Of a stretch of DNA of 5,260 nt, positions 5,054 to 5,260 are shown piece after piece; the first letter of the stretch is position 1; the number at the start of each line of letters is the position of its first letter. Made by a program: the position numbers and the translations under genes. The notes under the pieces were generated by a model. That model was not told where the DNA came from. It did not search any database and was given only the letters and a program-made list of their open reading frames with translations. This DNA comes from Thermoplasmata archaeon (lineage in GTDB: Archaea > Thermoplasmatota > E2 > UBA202 > DSCA01), in assembly GCA_021159125.1 (NCBI GenBank), contig JAGGSL010000053.1, forward strand, positions 1 through 5,260, in the 5' to 3' direction.

Positions 5054-5260
5054 TCACTTCCCTTTCACTCTTTCCAGTTTCCATTCTCCCTGCTTTTCCA
5101 CATGCGGCTTTTTTGTGATTGAATAATAGATTGCAAGAATTACAGATAGCAGCAAAAAGATTATGAACAGAAAAGCAACGAGAAATATGACGCCTATGAG
5201 CAGTATGCCGATAAAGTAAAAGAAAAGAAGGAAGAATGCAGCAGCAAGTAGAATGGATGT
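5054..5260 (-). CDS. Small hydrophobic membrane protein (C-terminal part, cut by window edge)
   Basis: The minus strand is open from the window edge to a TGA at 5056-5054 and gives 68 residues. About the first 48 are almost entirely hydrophobic (for example FFLLFYFIGILLIGVIFLV) and are long enough for two membrane helices with a tight turn. A charged tail follows, SITKKPHVEKQGEWKLERVKGK without its first few residues counted as membrane; its positive charge suggests it lies in the cytoplasm. No in-frame start codon of convincing context is seen, so the gene continues beyond the edge. I do not recognise the family. It converges on tbp with a single base between stops, which supports it as a real gene rather than a shadow. 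Function unknown. Confidence 0.65.
   Translation of the reverse strand, partial: TSILLAAAFFLLFFYFIGILLIGVIFLVAFLFIIFLLLSVILAIYYSITKKPHVEKQGEWKLERVKGK
5057..5114 (+). terminator. Pyrimidine-rich tract downstream of tbp, possible terminator
   Basis: Just past the tbp stop, the plus strand is strongly pyrimidine-rich, with CTTTC, CTTTCC, GTTTCC and CTTTTCC runs ending in six T at 5109-5114. Hairpin-free T-rich tracts terminate archaeal transcription, so this could end the tbp mRNA. The same bases encode the Lys/Glu-rich tail of the opposing gene, which alone explains the composition. Confidence 0.3.

Overview
The window reads as a piece of an archaeal chromosome, most likely euryarchaeal and possibly from the Thermoplasmatota lineage (the lineage is a low-confidence guess). 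The archaeal assignment rests on a complete archaeal-type TATA-binding protein, TATA boxes about 25-27 bases upstream of starts, starts without Shine-Dalgarno sequences that look leaderless, and the use of aspartate dehydrogenase in place of NadB for NAD synthesis. Base composition is moderate and even. Genes are packed tightly. I see no mobile elements, CRISPR arrays, tRNAs or rRNAs.

Left part (1-1853) is a divergent NAD biosynthesis locus. Aspartate dehydrogenase (nadX, minus strand, 229-1005) and quinolinate phosphoribosyltransferase (nadC, plus strand, 1041-1853) start 35 bp apart. They share a strikingly symmetric promoter: a 31-bp imperfect dyad in which each arm carries the TATA-like box of one gene. 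NadX would make iminoaspartate and NadC would convert quinolinate to nicotinate mononucleotide. The enzyme between them, quinolinate synthase NadA, is not in the window. Directly behind nadX, with a Shine-Dalgarno sequence lying over its last codons, is the N-terminal part of a membrane-anchored extracytoplasmic protein with a CxxC motif (1-227). It runs off the left edge.

Middle part (1854-4389) is an iron uptake operon. A three-domain DtxR/IdeR-type metalloregulator with a C-terminal FeoA/SH3-like domain overlaps the ferrous iron transporter gene feoB by 8 bases. The regulator plausibly senses Fe(II) (or Mn(II)) and controls its own operon. FeoB is full length, but its G4 motif reads NFVE where NxxD is expected.

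Right part (4390-5260) holds the gene for the general transcription factor TBP. It has its own strong TATA box, a short AT-rich palindrome and a Shine-Dalgarno sequence. It converges, with one base between stop codons, on the C-terminal end of a small hydrophobic membrane protein on the minus strand, cut by the right edge.

The window is mostly well-understood core and transport genes. I do not see a clear previously undescribed system. The points most worth a second look are the symmetric nadX/nadC promoter, the CxxC membrane-anchored protein linked to nadX, and the FeoB G4 substitution.
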